A stretch of DNA of 64,000 nt from a bacterium (lineage in GTDB: Bacteria > NPL-UPA2 > JAUVJM01). This document shows, in pieces, positions 43,305-52,553 of this stretch (position 1 is the stretch's first letter; each line of letters starts with the position of its first letter). The notes under the pieces were generated by a model. That model made no database searches, was not told the origin of the DNA, and was given only the letters and a program-made list of their open reading frames with translations. The DNA lies in the NCBI GenBank assembly GCA_030606215.1, contig JAUWGW010000003.1, positions 1 to 64,000 of the forward strand. The letters are read 5' to 3'. Position numbers and translations under genes: made by a program.

Positions 43305-44441
43305 ATGACTGAAAGAGAAAGGTTTCTGGAGACTTTATTATTTGGGAAGCCGGATAAGATACCTTTTGATCCTGGTTGGCCGAGAGAATCCACTTTAGCC
43401 GCCTGGCACAAACAGGGGCTTCCTGAATGGAAAAGCTTTGATGAAAATTATGAAGTTCTTCTTGAAATCTTAGAGATAGAACCTGAACCAACGAATCCTA
43501 AAATAAGTTTGGATGTCTCTTTCCAGATGATGCCTGCATTTAAGGAGGAGGTATTAGAACATAAAGATGGCCATTTCATAGTTAGAGATTGGATGGGAGC
43601 AATCACAGAAATTTCGGATGAGTATGATTATACTTATATCCGCTCAGCAAAAGATTTTGTTACCAGGAAATGGCATAAGTTTCCGGTAGAAAATGAAAAA
43701 GATTGGGAAGAGATGAAGAAGAAGTACAACCCGGATACAGAAGGTCGTTTTCCGGAAGACTTTGAAGAACGTTGCAAAAAATTGGAAAAGAGAGATTATA
43801 TTCTCAGCATTAATATCAACGGTCTTTTCTGGCAGCTGCGGGAATGGTGTGGTTTTGAAAATCTCTGTATATTAATGGTTGAAAAACCTGATTTTGTTCA
43901 GGAAATGGTTAATTTCTGGACAGAATTTGTATCAAAAGTAATGGAACGGATATTAGAAAGAGTTCAAATGGATAGTGTGTGGATTTCAGAAGATATGGCC
44001 TATAAAGGATATAGTATGATTTCCCCCAAGATGGTACGAAAGTTTTTGCTGCCTACTTGGAAACGCTGGGCTTCAGAGGTTAAAGAAGGTAGCTGCCCGA
44101 TATTTGATATGGATTCAGATGGCTATATTGGAGAGTTAATCCCTATCTGGATTGAGGCAGGAATCAATTGCTGCGACCCAATGGAAGTTGCAGCAGGAAA
44201 TGATATTGTAAAATACAGGGAAATTTATGGAAACAAAATGGCTTACCAGGGAGGGATTGATAAACGGGCTATTGCTAAAGGCGGTAAGGTAATGGAGAAA
44301 GAAGTGCTGCGGGTAGTTCATCCATTGTTGAAAGATGGAGGTTTTATCCCTGGCTGTGATCACGGTGTTCCATCTGATATTTCCTGGCAGAATTATGTTG
44401 AATATTCACGTCTATTAGCAAAATTGACAGGCTGGCTGTAA
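43305..44441 (+). CDS. Uroporphyrinogen-decarboxylase-fold protein (methyltransferase-like)
   Basis: 378 residues beginning MTERERFLETLLFGKPDKIP, the usual opening of UroD-like proteins such as MtaA/MtbA-type corrinoid:coenzyme M methyltransferases and related enzymes. The zinc motif HxCG of those methyltransferases is not seen; at the equivalent place is PIFDMDSDGYIGEL, while a single Cys-His appears in PGCDHGVPSDI. It therefore belongs to the large uncharacterised UroD-like group seen with sugar and demethylation genes. It follows the aminotransferase after 18 bases and converges with a PEP-CTERM gene. Confidence 0.82.
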   Translation: MTERERFLETLLFGKPDKIPFDPGWPRESTLAAWHKQGLPEWKSFDENYEVLLEILEIEPEPTNPKISLDVSFQMMPAFKEEVLEHKDGHFIVRDWMGAITEISDEYDYTYIRSAKDFVTRKWHKFPVENEKDWEEMKKKYNPDTEGRFPEDFEERCKKLEKRDYILSININGLFWQLREWCGFENLCILMVEKPDFVQEMVNFWTEFVSKVMERILERVQMDSVWISEDMAYKGYSMISPKMVRKFLLPTWKRWASEVKEGSCPIFDMDSDGYIGELIPIWIEAGINCCDPMEVAAGNDIVKYREIYGNKMAYQGGIDKRAIAKGGKVMEKEVLRVVHPLLKDGGFIPGCDHGVPSDISWQNYVEYSRLLAKLTGWL

Positions 44442-44474
44442 AAAAAAGAAGGGTATTTAACCTGATACAAATTT

Positions 44475-45263
44475 TTAAAACCTATTAACTTTTATCTTCC
44501 ACCTAAAAGCTAATATGCCTAATAACCCACTTCCCAGAAGTAGTAACGCAGATGGTTCAGGAACAATCTGGCCCGGGTGGTCATTTTGCCACTCAATTTC
44601 TCCCTTTGTCAGTGCCCGGTCCCAAATCCTGACCTCGTCGATTGTGCCGTTGAAAGGGTAAGAAGAGGCATCTCCATAATACCTTCCAATAACACAATCT
44701 ACATCAGCATTGGCTATTCCTGCTTTAATAGTTTGTGTTTGTTTTACACCATCTACATACAAATATCCCGTTGTCCCATCGTGAACTCCTACTATATAAT
44801 GCCAATTTGAATCAGTATACGCAGAATTTGAAAAAACGTAATTCCGAGTAACATTAGAAAACTGAAATACAAACATATCGTTGCTCCATTTTGAGAGACT
44901 AAATCCGGAGTATGCTAATGGGTCAGCAGTCTCAATCCCACCTATTCCTTGATAGACTCCAGTTTTACTCGTCCTCGCCCATGCCTCAATCGTAACCGCA
45001 TCAGTAAAATCCAAACTACTATCACTCCCGCAATTAACATAATCACCATCTCCACCAAAAGAACCGCAGCGACCTAGACCTTCTTTGCCACTATCGGCAA
45101 ATGTTGCGCCATATGACGTTCCATCATTTTCGTTACCGCTAGAATCGCTCCAGTTGTCTTCCATCTTCCACGAACCGAGAAGCCCTGCGTCCGCGTTAGA
45201 GTTGAATGCAAATAGCAGTATAACAATAATAGTTGCTATTATACCTAATTCTTTCCTTATCAT
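44475..45263 (-). CDS. LamG-domain PEP-CTERM protein
   Basis: 262 residues on the minus strand; ATG 45263 chosen because GGGAGG lies eight bases upstream. A signal peptide (ELGIIATIIVILLFAFNSNADA) precedes a concanavalin/LamG fold (LLGSWKMEDNWSDSSGNEND, GYLYVDGVKQ, FNGTIDEVRIWDRALTKGEI). The end VPEPSALLLLGSGLLGILAF plus basic residues is a PEP-CTERM sorting signal processed by an exosortase. Likely surface-attached and carbohydrate-binding. It has its own promoter and is divergent from the LacI gene. Confidence 0.9.
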   Translation of the reverse strand: MIRKELGIIATIIVILLFAFNSNADAGLLGSWKMEDNWSDSSGNENDGTSYGATFADSGKEGLGRCGSFGGDGDYVNCGSDSSLDFTDAVTIEAWARTSKTGVYQGIGGIETADPLAYSGFSLSKWSNDMFVFQFSNVTRNYVFSNSAYTDSNWHYIVGVHDGTTGYLYVDGVKQTQTIKAGIANADVDCVIGRYYGDASSYPFNGTIDEVRIWDRALTKGEIEWQNDHPGQIVPEPSALLLLGSGLLGILAFRWKIKVNRF

Positions 45264-45307
45264 TTTCATTGCCTCCCTTTTTATCTTAACCATTAACATC
45301 ATTGTGA

Positions 45308-45336
45308 ATTTTAACATACCGCCAAAACTTTGTCAA
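45308..45336 (-). promoter_or_regulatory. Promoter of the PEP-CTERM gene
   Basis: Minus strand TTGACA (45336-45331), 17-base spacer, TAAAAT (45313-45308), about 45 bases before the start codon. Near consensus. Confidence 0.78.
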
Positions 45337-45349
45337 GTAAAAAATTAAC

Positions 45350-45571
45350 AGGAAATATAAACGCTTAATAAAACAAATAACATTACCAATAAACACTTGC
45401 CATTAAATCCGCTCACTTCTTTACCACGTCTTCGCCACTTTCCTACTTCTTCGTATATTATTTGTTTTTATTTCTTTTTTTCACTGTGTCCGTATTCTTC
45501 TAACCTCAAAATAATTTTTCTCTTGACAGAGAGGGGGTTCTTGAGCCATTATATTAATAGGAAATATAAAC
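45350..45571. promoter_or_regulatory. 13-bp direct repeats in the divergent regulatory region
   Basis: AGGAAATATAAAC occurs at 45350-45362 (just upstream of the PEP-CTERM promoter) and again at 45559-45571 (just downstream of the LacI promoter). They may be operators for the LacI-family protein. The bases between (45363-45522) are AT-rich with no gene seen. Confidence 0.5.
45523..45552 (+). promoter_or_regulatory. Promoter of the LacI-family gene
   Basis: TTGACA at 45523-45528 and CATTAT at 45547-45552 with an 18-base spacer, about 40 bases before ATG 45592. The AGGAAATATAAAC repeat lies just after the -10, where a bound repressor would block transcription. Confidence 0.6.
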
Positions 45572-45591
45572 AGCCAATCTGGAGAATTTAA

Positions 45592-46599
45592 ATGAAGGAA
45601 GAGGGAGTAAGTTTGAGGACAATTGCAAAAGCAACAGGTGTATCCCGAGCTGTGGTCTCTGCGGTAATAAACAAAAAAGAAAACCAGAGAATTTTCGTCA
45701 GTCAGAAAAAGAGGGAAGAAATTCTCAAACTAGTTGAAGAATATGGATACGTTCCGAAGAAAAGCGCCCGAGACCTTGGTTCCCAACGAACTAACACAAT
45801 CGCACTTCTTTTTCACTGGCTAACTCCCTATTTCTCTTCCCTTTTGGAGGAAATACACAGGCAGGCATTCAAAAAAGGACTTGAAGTAATTCCTTATATT
45901 ACCGAAGGATATCCGGACAAAGAAGAAGAATATTTGAATCTGATGAGGGATGGAAGGGTTGATGTAATTCTAGCAGCTGCTTTCACGGAAGGTAGTCCTG
46001 ATCGTTACATGAAATTTTCGTCCCCACCATATAATTTGAAAATCGTGACAATAAATCCTCCTGTAGGAAATATTCCGTCTGTTCATTTTGATGAAGAAGA
46101 TGCCGGGAGACTTGCCGCACAACACCTGATTGAAATCGGCTGTAAGAACTTGTGTTTCATAGATGGAGGAGGAATAGTAGAAAAGAGAATGGAGGGATTT
46201 GCGCACTATATTAGAGAAAGAAAACTCCCGGTTGCCTCAGTAATTCAACCTATGGGTCTTTTTCCCGATGGGGTAGCGCTTGCAAAAAAGGTTTTTAACC
46301 TGGAAAAACTTCCGGATGGGATTTTTGCTTATAACGACCCGCTTGCAATAGCTGTGCTAACGGAAGTTTTAAGAAGAGGTCTGAAAGTGCCGGATGATAT
46401 TGCGATAGTAGGATGCGATAATACAGAGGTCTGCCTTTACTGTTACCCCGCTTTAACGAGTATTGATACAAACGTCTCTCAGGTTGTGAAAATCGCTCTT
46501 CAAAAAGTGGTTGATTTAACGAACGGAATGGAGGCAGAACCCCGCCATACAAAAGTTCCGGTAAAGCTGGTTATCAGAGAGTCAACAAACCGAGTTTAA
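45592..46599 (+). CDS. LacI-family transcription regulator
   Basis: 335 residues. N-terminal HTH SLRTIAKATGVSRAVVSAVI and the hinge helix region PKKSARDLGSQRTNTIALLF, then a periplasmic-binding-protein-like ligand domain (VDVILAAAFTEG, CKNLCFIDGGG, GIFAYNDPLAIAVLTEVLRR, IAIVGCDNTEVC). It should sense a sugar and control nearby carbohydrate genes; candidate operators lie in its own promoter region. Start ATG 45592 follows GGAGAATTTA. Confidence 0.93.
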   Translation: MKEEGVSLRTIAKATGVSRAVVSAVINKKENQRIFVSQKKREEILKLVEEYGYVPKKSARDLGSQRTNTIALLFHWLTPYFSSLLEEIHRQAFKKGLEVIPYITEGYPDKEEEYLNLMRDGRVDVILAAAFTEGSPDRYMKFSSPPYNLKIVTINPPVGNIPSVHFDEEDAGRLAAQHLIEIGCKNLCFIDGGGIVEKRMEGFAHYIRERKLPVASVIQPMGLFPDGVALAKKVFNLEKLPDGIFAYNDPLAIAVLTEVLRRGLKVPDDIAIVGCDNTEVCLYCYPALTSIDTNVSQVVKIALQKVVDLTNGMEAEPRHTKVPVKLVIRESTNRV

Positions 46600-46618
46600 A
46601 TGAAGGGGGGAGGTTAAT

Positions 46619-47290
46619 ATGAGAACAAAGCGTAAGAGAAGATTGGGCGTTTTACCGTCGACAAACGGATTTACTTTAATTGAGCTTTTGGTGGTCATCG
46701 CTATCATCGCTATACTGGCGGCGATGTTGCTTCCGGCTCTTCAGCAAGCCAGAGAGAAGGCACGGCAGGCGGTATGTATGAATAATCTTAAGCAGGTTGG
46801 ATTGGCTTTGATAATGTATTGTGATGATTATGATGGCTGGTATCCAACAATATACTATAGTGGATCTTATCCATATGCCGACCAATGTGAACCTTTCCAT
46901 TGGTATGCAAATGGTGGCTTCTTGGAATACCTGAACCTGGAGCCATTTGTTCATAAGAAAGGAACGGTGATGAATTGCCCTAGCCATCCTGGCGGTAACT
47001 GGGGAGGAGCCTTCTCGACTATATACATAAGTTATGCTGGCAACAAATTCCTTGGCTCTGACCAGGATGGACGGAGAAAAGAGGCTAGTTTCAGAAAGTC
47101 TTCTCTCACTCTGGGTTTTGCTGACGGGTCAGATTATCGTGCCCGGGCAGGGCTGCTCAACTTTGACTACCGCCACGGCAGTCGTATAAACGTGCTCTAT
47201 TTAGATGGACATGTCAGCACAAGGACGCCGGAAAGCATACCACCAGACTGGGCTGATAGATTTGACCCTTTTTGGGATTCCCAGAATTAA
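46619..47290 (+). CDS. Pseudopilin-like protein (type IV pilin N-terminus, DUF1559-like) 1
   Basis: 223 residues. Class III prepilin signal: basic leader, then [20 protein letters not shown] with Gly before Phe at the cleavage site and Glu at mature position 5. The body has [20 protein letters not shown] and the terminal [15 protein letters not shown], as in the DUF1559/H-X9-DG-type proteins of Planctomycetes, Lentisphaerae and relatives. Processed by a prepilin peptidase and exported by a type II-like machine. The 142-base 5' segment is almost the same as in the gene at 55275. It precedes a giant secreted protein by 18 bases. Confidence 0.9.
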   Translation: MRTKRKRRLGVLPSTNGFTLIELLVVIAIIAILAAMLLPALQQAREKARQAVCMNNLKQVGLALIMYCDDYDGWYPTIYYSGSYPYADQCEPFHWYANGGFLEYLNLEPFVHKKGTVMNCPSHPGGNWGGAFSTIYISYAGNKFLGSDQDGRRKEASFRKSSLTLGFADGSDYRARAGLLNFDYRHGSRINVLYLDGHVSTRTPESIPPDWADRFDPFWDSQN

Positions 47291-47308
47291 TTAAGGAGAA
47301 CTTTCATA

Positions 47309-50300
47309 ATGATGCAAGAAAAAAATTATTGGGTATTGGGAGTAGTATCTTTTATTTTATGTTTGTTCATTCCGCTGGAAGCTGCTGAGATGAGTTTAAC
47401 TAAGTTTGAATATCAAGGACAGAAATGTCTTTTGGTGGAAAGTGATTTCTACTATGCAGTAATCAATCCATCTGAAGGTGGAAGTATATCCTCACTTACA
47501 CTAAAACCTTGTGGGACTCAGCTCACTACGCGGACCGGATTTTGCAATGATATGGGGCACACAGGTTCGCCTCAATTTGGAAAAGCACCTTTCAGTTACC
47601 AGGTAATCAAGGAGACTTCTTTTGAGGTAAGTATTGCTTTAACCAGCCTGCCTATTGAGGATATCCAGATATGTAAGACCTATAGCTTTTTCTCAAATTC
47701 TCCCATAATAGGTGTTAAGGTAAGTGTCGCTAACTTTGGGAATAAACGAGATTTTGGCTACAGAACACATAACTTTGTCAAGGCATCTAAGAAGGGAATA
47801 AAAGGAGGGGATTCATATTTCGTGCCGGTATCTACTGGATGCAGGCAACTTACGGTTAATAAGATGAAGGATGGCAATTACTTCACAGATGTGGTTCCTG
47901 GATGGGGTGGTTGTATTAACAAAAGTAGCAAGAAAGGCATTGCAGTGAGGATTCCGAAAACTGAATCACTGAAGCAAGTTTTAATCTGGAAGTGTTCAGA
48001 CTCTGCTACATTTGAGTTATATTTTCCCAGTTACCTTTTTGCCCGTGGGGAGAAGAAAAATTTCACTTTTGAAATATTTCCTTTTCACGGGATAGGAGAA
48101 CCGAATTTGGTCAGCCAATCAGCAAAAAGTGCGGTTAATAGAAAACAGGGTTCTCTACGCGTGTTGTTCTGCCATGGTTTAGTTAGTGCTGAACCGAGAA
48201 CTTACCCGGGACTCTATGGAATTGAAAAAGCACTAAGGGAACTACCCGGTGGGGTAAGTATTGTCAGTTTGGATTATATCTACAATTATACGCAGTACAA
48301 CGTTGGCTATGTAAAGGGATTCCCTATGGAAACTGCTGACATGGCTAATTATAATGTAGTAGTGCTGGCTGATATTCCTGGGTATGCATTGAACCCCGCA
48401 CAGCAAAAAGCTTTAAGAGAATATATCAAGAAAGGGGGCATCGTACTCTTTTTGGGAGAGCAAGCAGTCGGATTTGCCGGCACAGAACTGGAGAAAATGT
48501 TACCAATTGAAGTTGACAGATCAGAGAAAGTCAGGAGTGCAGCAAAACACCGGGACCAGTATGATAATATTTTATCCGACCTCCCAATAAGTTTCTCTTC
48601 GCATCCAGCTTTGCATTTTGTTCCACAAAATAAGACGACCAATTGCAATGTTTACAAAAGTAAAGCAAAGAAAGGTTCTCAAGTCCTGGCGTCCTGCGAG
48701 AGTACACCGCTTCTGGTAGTTTCTCAATTTGGCGAGGGCAAGATTATATCCTTCCCTATAAGTCTTATACCCAAAGTTAATCCTGCCTCTTGCGACGAAA
48801 TAAGAGGGCTAAGTTGGAAACAATGGAATGGGAAACTTCCTGTATGGGACTATTATGACGAATTGCTCCGTGGATTGGTTATGTGGGCAATTAACTCGGA
48901 ACCTGAACCAAAGGTCGTTTATCTGGTAACACCAAAGGATGTTTCCTATAAACCACCGGCCACACTTGAAGTAAGTGTCTGCCTCAGAAATGACAGTACC
49001 GTAGACCAAAAAGGCAAATTAATACTCACGGTAGCTGATAATTTTCAGCGTGTAGTTAAACAAGATGAGAAAACGTTTGTGCTGAGGCAAGAGGAAGAAA
49101 AGGAATTCAAGCTACAGGTCGAACATCTGCTCTCAGGGAGATATAAATTCCGAATTGAGATGTCACGTGAAGAAAGTCAGTCTTTGCTGATTGCTAACGC
49201 AGAATTTATGGTAAGACCGTCGACTTATCTAAACGTCCAAGTAGAAAAACCGGGTGTCCAGACAGTCTTTGGCCGCAATGGTAATATTCAATTTCAGGCC
49301 TCTCTGGGTGGAGAACCCCCAGACGAACGGGATTATTTTGTTAAAGCCGAGATTTCTTCAAAAAAGAGTGGCCAGATGCTCCGGAGTAAGCAAGTAAAAT
49401 TTGAATCGGCGTCAGTAGTCAAAGATACGATAGCTATAGGCAACCTGGCTTATGGTGAATATCGATTAGTCTTTCATCTCTTAGATTCAGCTGGAAAAGT
49501 ACTTGACCAATTCCATAAACCTATTTACATCGTCCCTGCAGTTGATAAGGAAGATTTTTTCCCTCTGGCAAGCTATGGGCTGGGTCTTTACGGTTTCAGG
49601 GATGAAGATTTTAGAAAATCATTGAGCCAGGCCAGGGATGTAGGAATAAATGCATGCTGTACCTGGCTGACAGGTGATTTCCCCGTTGGGAGTGCCCGCT
49701 TGAGACAGATTGATTTTATGATGCGACACGGCTTTGCTCTTATTCCAAAATGGTCGTTGGGGCGTTTTTTTCACTATGATTTTGCACAATATTCTAAATC
49801 TCCAGTGGGTAAACCTGATTTTGAGGGTGTGAACAAGAGCAAAGAGACTCTCCTCGATGGGATTTTTCGAAGTAATCCGCGTATATTGAATTTTTACGTT
49901 GTTGATGAACCAAACTTGGAACGGCAGCGAGTTACCCAGAAACATCGCCAGCTTTTCGAAGAACGTTTCGGCACTCCAGTGCCGACAAACCATTCCAGCC
50001 GCTACTGGTGGCAATGGTGGCGTTTCCGCTGCAATCTGGCTTCAGAAGGAGGTCGCCAGATGCATAGGTGGGCAAGCAATAATGGAATTAGATTATCGGG
50101 TACTTTCAATGCTCTGATGAATGGAGACATGGAACCGGTTGGCATGGCGGAAGCGATTGATGACCTGGCAGTTGATATCTATACTCATGGTTGGCGGGAG
50201 AATATGTATCTGGATATGCTTCGCAGTGCGGCAGGATTTCGGCGGATATGGTTTATAGCTGTAGCTGGAGAGTATGGAGCAACACCATGTTATCCTGAGA

Positions 50301-51616
50301 GCGCTGGTCAGTCAGTTTATTCCGCTTTGGCTCATAACTGTGAGGGAATATATTGGTATGAGTGGAACTGGCCAGGGCATGGAGGATTAGCCGATCCTCA
50401 AGGAGGAAAACGAGGTATTGAATGTTTGGCCCAAGCAAATAATGAGATGAAAGTTATTGGACCTGCTTTTAAACATCTTAATAAGGTTCGTTCCAGGATT
50501 GCATTACTTACACCATGGACCAGCCGTGTTCTTCAAAACATAAATCCGTATGCGGACGCAGACCTTGTAAGCCTTTACTCTTTACTTCGGAATACCTACG
50601 GTCAAATAGATATTCTCCATGAAGCCCAGTTAGAAAAAGAAAAGTATCTTAAAGATTATAAAGTACTTGTCATTCATAATTGTCCGTATCTTCCCAAGAA
50701 GGTGATGCAAGAAATATCTTCCTGGGTGAAGTCAGGGGGGATATTGATGTGTCCAATAGGTAATGCTTTAAAGAACGAATTTCAGGAAGCAGATACTACA
50801 CTATCATCTCTCTTTGGGGTGTCAGCTGGTACAGAGATTGTTTCGCAGGTCTCTGGTGTTTCCGAGATACTGCCTCTTGCAGGAGTTGAGTTAAAAGCAA
50901 CTACCGCTATTCCAATAAACTACTATCAATCCGGAGAAGTAGCCAGTACAAGAAATTCATACGGGAAGGGTCAAATCTATGTCTGGGGATTTGAGCCAAA
51001 TATGAAAAAAGCTCTTACTGGCTTTGTTCAAGCGTCTGATGTGCTGGTTTGTTCCGGGGAAAAAAGAGATATTGATGAAGGGTTATTTACCGATAGCTTT
51101 GGCAGTAGCTTCTATCTGGCGGCTGTCAACTTTGAGCATAGGGAAAGAGTCGACAGAATCCGCATGCAGCTTCCCCAAAAAAGGTTCTATGCTTTTGATA
51201 TGTTATCCGGTGAGGAGATACCAATTTTACAGAAGGATAACTTTACGGAGGTTTCGCTTGAGTTTAGGCCCAATTGGGGTAGAACAGTCGCTTTTCTACC
51301 AACCAAACCCGAACATCTGCGGGTTAGTGTACATCCTGAAAATGTACCACAGGGAGAAATGGTTTCGCTCAGGATAGATATGCTGTCAGGAGATAACAAA
51401 CTTGTTCAGGCAACCTTACCGGTAGAGATAATCGTCTACGATCCTAGCAACAAGATAGCTGAAGGATATTCAGCGAAGCGGTCGGTAAAAGGAGGAACCA
51501 TGATGGTTAAATTGAGAGTAGCTGACAACGACCCCGTAGGAATGTGGCAGATAAAGGTAAGTTCTCCGATGGTTGCACGTTCTGTGACAGCCGGGTTAAA
51601 AGTCATAGGAGGGTAA
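47309..51616 (+). CDS. Giant secreted putative glycoside hydrolase (GH42-like architecture)
   Basis: 1435 residues with a signal peptide (SFILCLFIPLEAAE). Order: beta-rich module (30-290); GATase-like fold (about 295-420: LRVLFCHG, ADIPGYALNPAQQKALREYI, GGIVLFLGE); Ig-like beta domains (545-770); a TIM-barrel-like domain (about 775-1065) with RILNFYVVDEPNLER, WFIAVAGEYGATPCYPE and IYWYEWNWPG; a second GATase-like fold (1070-1250; VLVIHNCPYLPKKVMQEISS) like the beta-galactosidase trimerisation domain; and a final beta domain. Barrel plus trimerisation-like fold points to a GH42-type enzyme, but the family is not certain. Glu in DEP and in GEYG are candidate catalytic residues. Confidence 0.65.
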   Translation: MMQEKNYWVLGVVSFILCLFIPLEAAEMSLTKFEYQGQKCLLVESDFYYAVINPSEGGSISSLTLKPCGTQLTTRTGFCNDMGHTGSPQFGKAPFSYQVIKETSFEVSIALTSLPIEDIQICKTYSFFSNSPIIGVKVSVANFGNKRDFGYRTHNFVKASKKGIKGGDSYFVPVSTGCRQLTVNKMKDGNYFTDVVPGWGGCINKSSKKGIAVRIPKTESLKQVLIWKCSDSATFELYFPSYLFARGEKKNFTFEIFPFHGIGEPNLVSQSAKSAVNRKQGSLRVLFCHGLVSAEPRTYPGLYGIEKALRELPGGVSIVSLDYIYNYTQYNVGYVKGFPMETADMANYNVVVLADIPGYALNPAQQKALREYIKKGGIVLFLGEQAVGFAGTELEKMLPIEVDRSEKVRSAAKHRDQYDNILSDLPISFSSHPALHFVPQNKTTNCNVYKSKAKKGSQVLASCESTPLLVVSQFGEGKIISFPISLIPKVNPASCDEIRGLSWKQWNGKLPVWDYYDELLRGLVMWAINSEPEPKVVYLVTPKDVSYKPPATLEVSVCLRNDSTVDQKGKLILTVADNFQRVVKQDEKTFVLRQEEEKEFKLQVEHLLSGRYKFRIEMSREESQSLLIANAEFMVRPSTYLNVQVEKPGVQTVFGRNGNIQFQASLGGEPPDERDYFVKAEISSKKSGQMLRSKQVKFESASVVKDTIAIGNLAYGEYRLVFHLLDSAGKVLDQFHKPIYIVPAVDKEDFFPLASYGLGLYGFRDEDFRKSLSQARDVGINACCTWLTGDFPVGSARLRQIDFMMRHGFALIPKWSLGRFFHYDFAQYSKSPVGKPDFEGVNKSKETLLDGIFRSNPRILNFYVVDEPNLERQRVTQKHRQLFEERFGTPVPTNHSSRYWWQWWRFRCNLASEGGRQMHRWASNNGIRLSGTFNALMNGDMEPVGMAEAIDDLAVDIYTHGWRENMYLDMLRSAAGFRRIWFIAVAGEYGATPCYPESAGQSVYSALAHNCEGIYWYEWNWPGHGGLADPQGGKRGIECLAQANNEMKVIGPAFKHLNKVRSRIALLTPWTSRVLQNINPYADADLVSLYSLLRNTYGQIDILHEAQLEKEKYLKDYKVLVIHNCPYLPKKVMQEISSWVKSGGILMCPIGNALKNEFQEADTTLSSLFGVSAGTEIVSQVSGVSEILPLAGVELKATTAIPINYYQSGEVASTRNSYGKGQIYVWGFEPNMKKALTGFVQASDVLVCSGEKRDIDEGLFTDSFGSSFYLAAVNFEHRERVDRIRMQLPQKRFYAFDMLSGEEIPILQKDNFTEVSLEFRPNWGRTVAFLPTKPEHLRVSVHPENVPQGEMVSLRIDMLSGDNKLVQATLPVEIIVYDPSNKIAEGYSAKRSVKGGTMMVKLRVADNDPVGMWQIKVSSPMVARSVTAGLKVIGG

Positions 51617-51617
51617 A

Positions 51618-52511
51618 ATGAGGAAGATCTATTATGCGATGGTTTTGGTCAATTGTTTAATGCTGACTGTTTTGGTAAAACCAGGGAACAGTGAAGAGTT
51701 TACTATCCTGGACTCCGGCTTTAAAGATTGGGAAGGAATGAGATGGATGAAAAAAAGAGGAGATAATACCCACGTACTCAGTAGAACTTTCCGGTTTGTT
51801 ATCGACTCATCAGCCGAGAGTGATTCGCCAGGTTTGAAGTACTGGGCAACTTTGGAGAATGGAAATATACGTGCGCAGAAGCGGTCTCAGCCAGGAAAAC
51901 CCGGTGAACCGCCAAGTTCAATGCTGGGCATAGGGCTTATGCCTGGTTACGGATGGTACCGGCAGGGTTTCATTAACATTACTGTCAACGGCAAGGTAGT
52001 GCCACGAACTTTGCCAGAAGCGAGAGTGAACAGTCCAGAAGGTTCGGTAATTCTTGTCTATCCCGGGCCACCAAAGGTAGAACTGGACTTTATGCATGAC
52101 CAGGTCCAAAAGCATGGCGTAATGATGCGTGTACGTGTCCCTGATGAAAGTGACGGTAGGATAGAATTGCGACTTATATGTCACCCGGGTCACTATAAGA
52201 AGCCGGAGATGGCACGTTTTACTAAATCTATCGGCGGCCTTGTAGTTAAGGCTTCTAATGAGGAACATAAGATTCCTGTTCAGGATAACCGTTTGTTCTA
52301 TTTCGATGCACGATATCATCTAATAAATGGCTCCTGTGGTTTAGAGTGGAAGTCTGAGGAAATGGATGCAGTTAAGGTACGAGGTATCTACCCAATATCT
52401 ACTATCCTGCAGGCAAAGTCGAACCAAAGGGAAATACATATCCGGCTCTGGCAATTCTCTGGTAAGATCAGCAACGAAGAAGCATACGAGGCAGCCACCG
52501 AGTATAAATAA
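51618..52511 (+). CDS. Secreted protein of unknown function
   Basis: 297 residues with a signal peptide (IYYAMVLVNCLMLTVLVKPG). The mature part is beta-rich (TFRFVIDSSAES, GFINITVNGKVVPRTLP, VKVRGIYPISTILQ) without a recognisable catalytic motif. It begins one base after the giant enzyme and so probably shares its transcript and substrate; a carbohydrate-binding or accessory role is inferred. I do not recognise the family. Confidence 0.6.
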   Translation: MRKIYYAMVLVNCLMLTVLVKPGNSEEFTILDSGFKDWEGMRWMKKRGDNTHVLSRTFRFVIDSSAESDSPGLKYWATLENGNIRAQKRSQPGKPGEPPSSMLGIGLMPGYGWYRQGFINITVNGKVVPRTLPEARVNSPEGSVILVYPGPPKVELDFMHDQVQKHGVMMRVRVPDESDGRIELRLICHPGHYKKPEMARFTKSIGGLVVKASNEEHKIPVQDNRLFYFDARYHLINGSCGLEWKSEEMDAVKVRGIYPISTILQAKSNQREIHIRLWQFSGKISNEEAYEAATEYK

Positions 52512-52553
52512 TGGGTATTACGCGGTTATATAGGGGGAAAAGGGAGGAATAAC

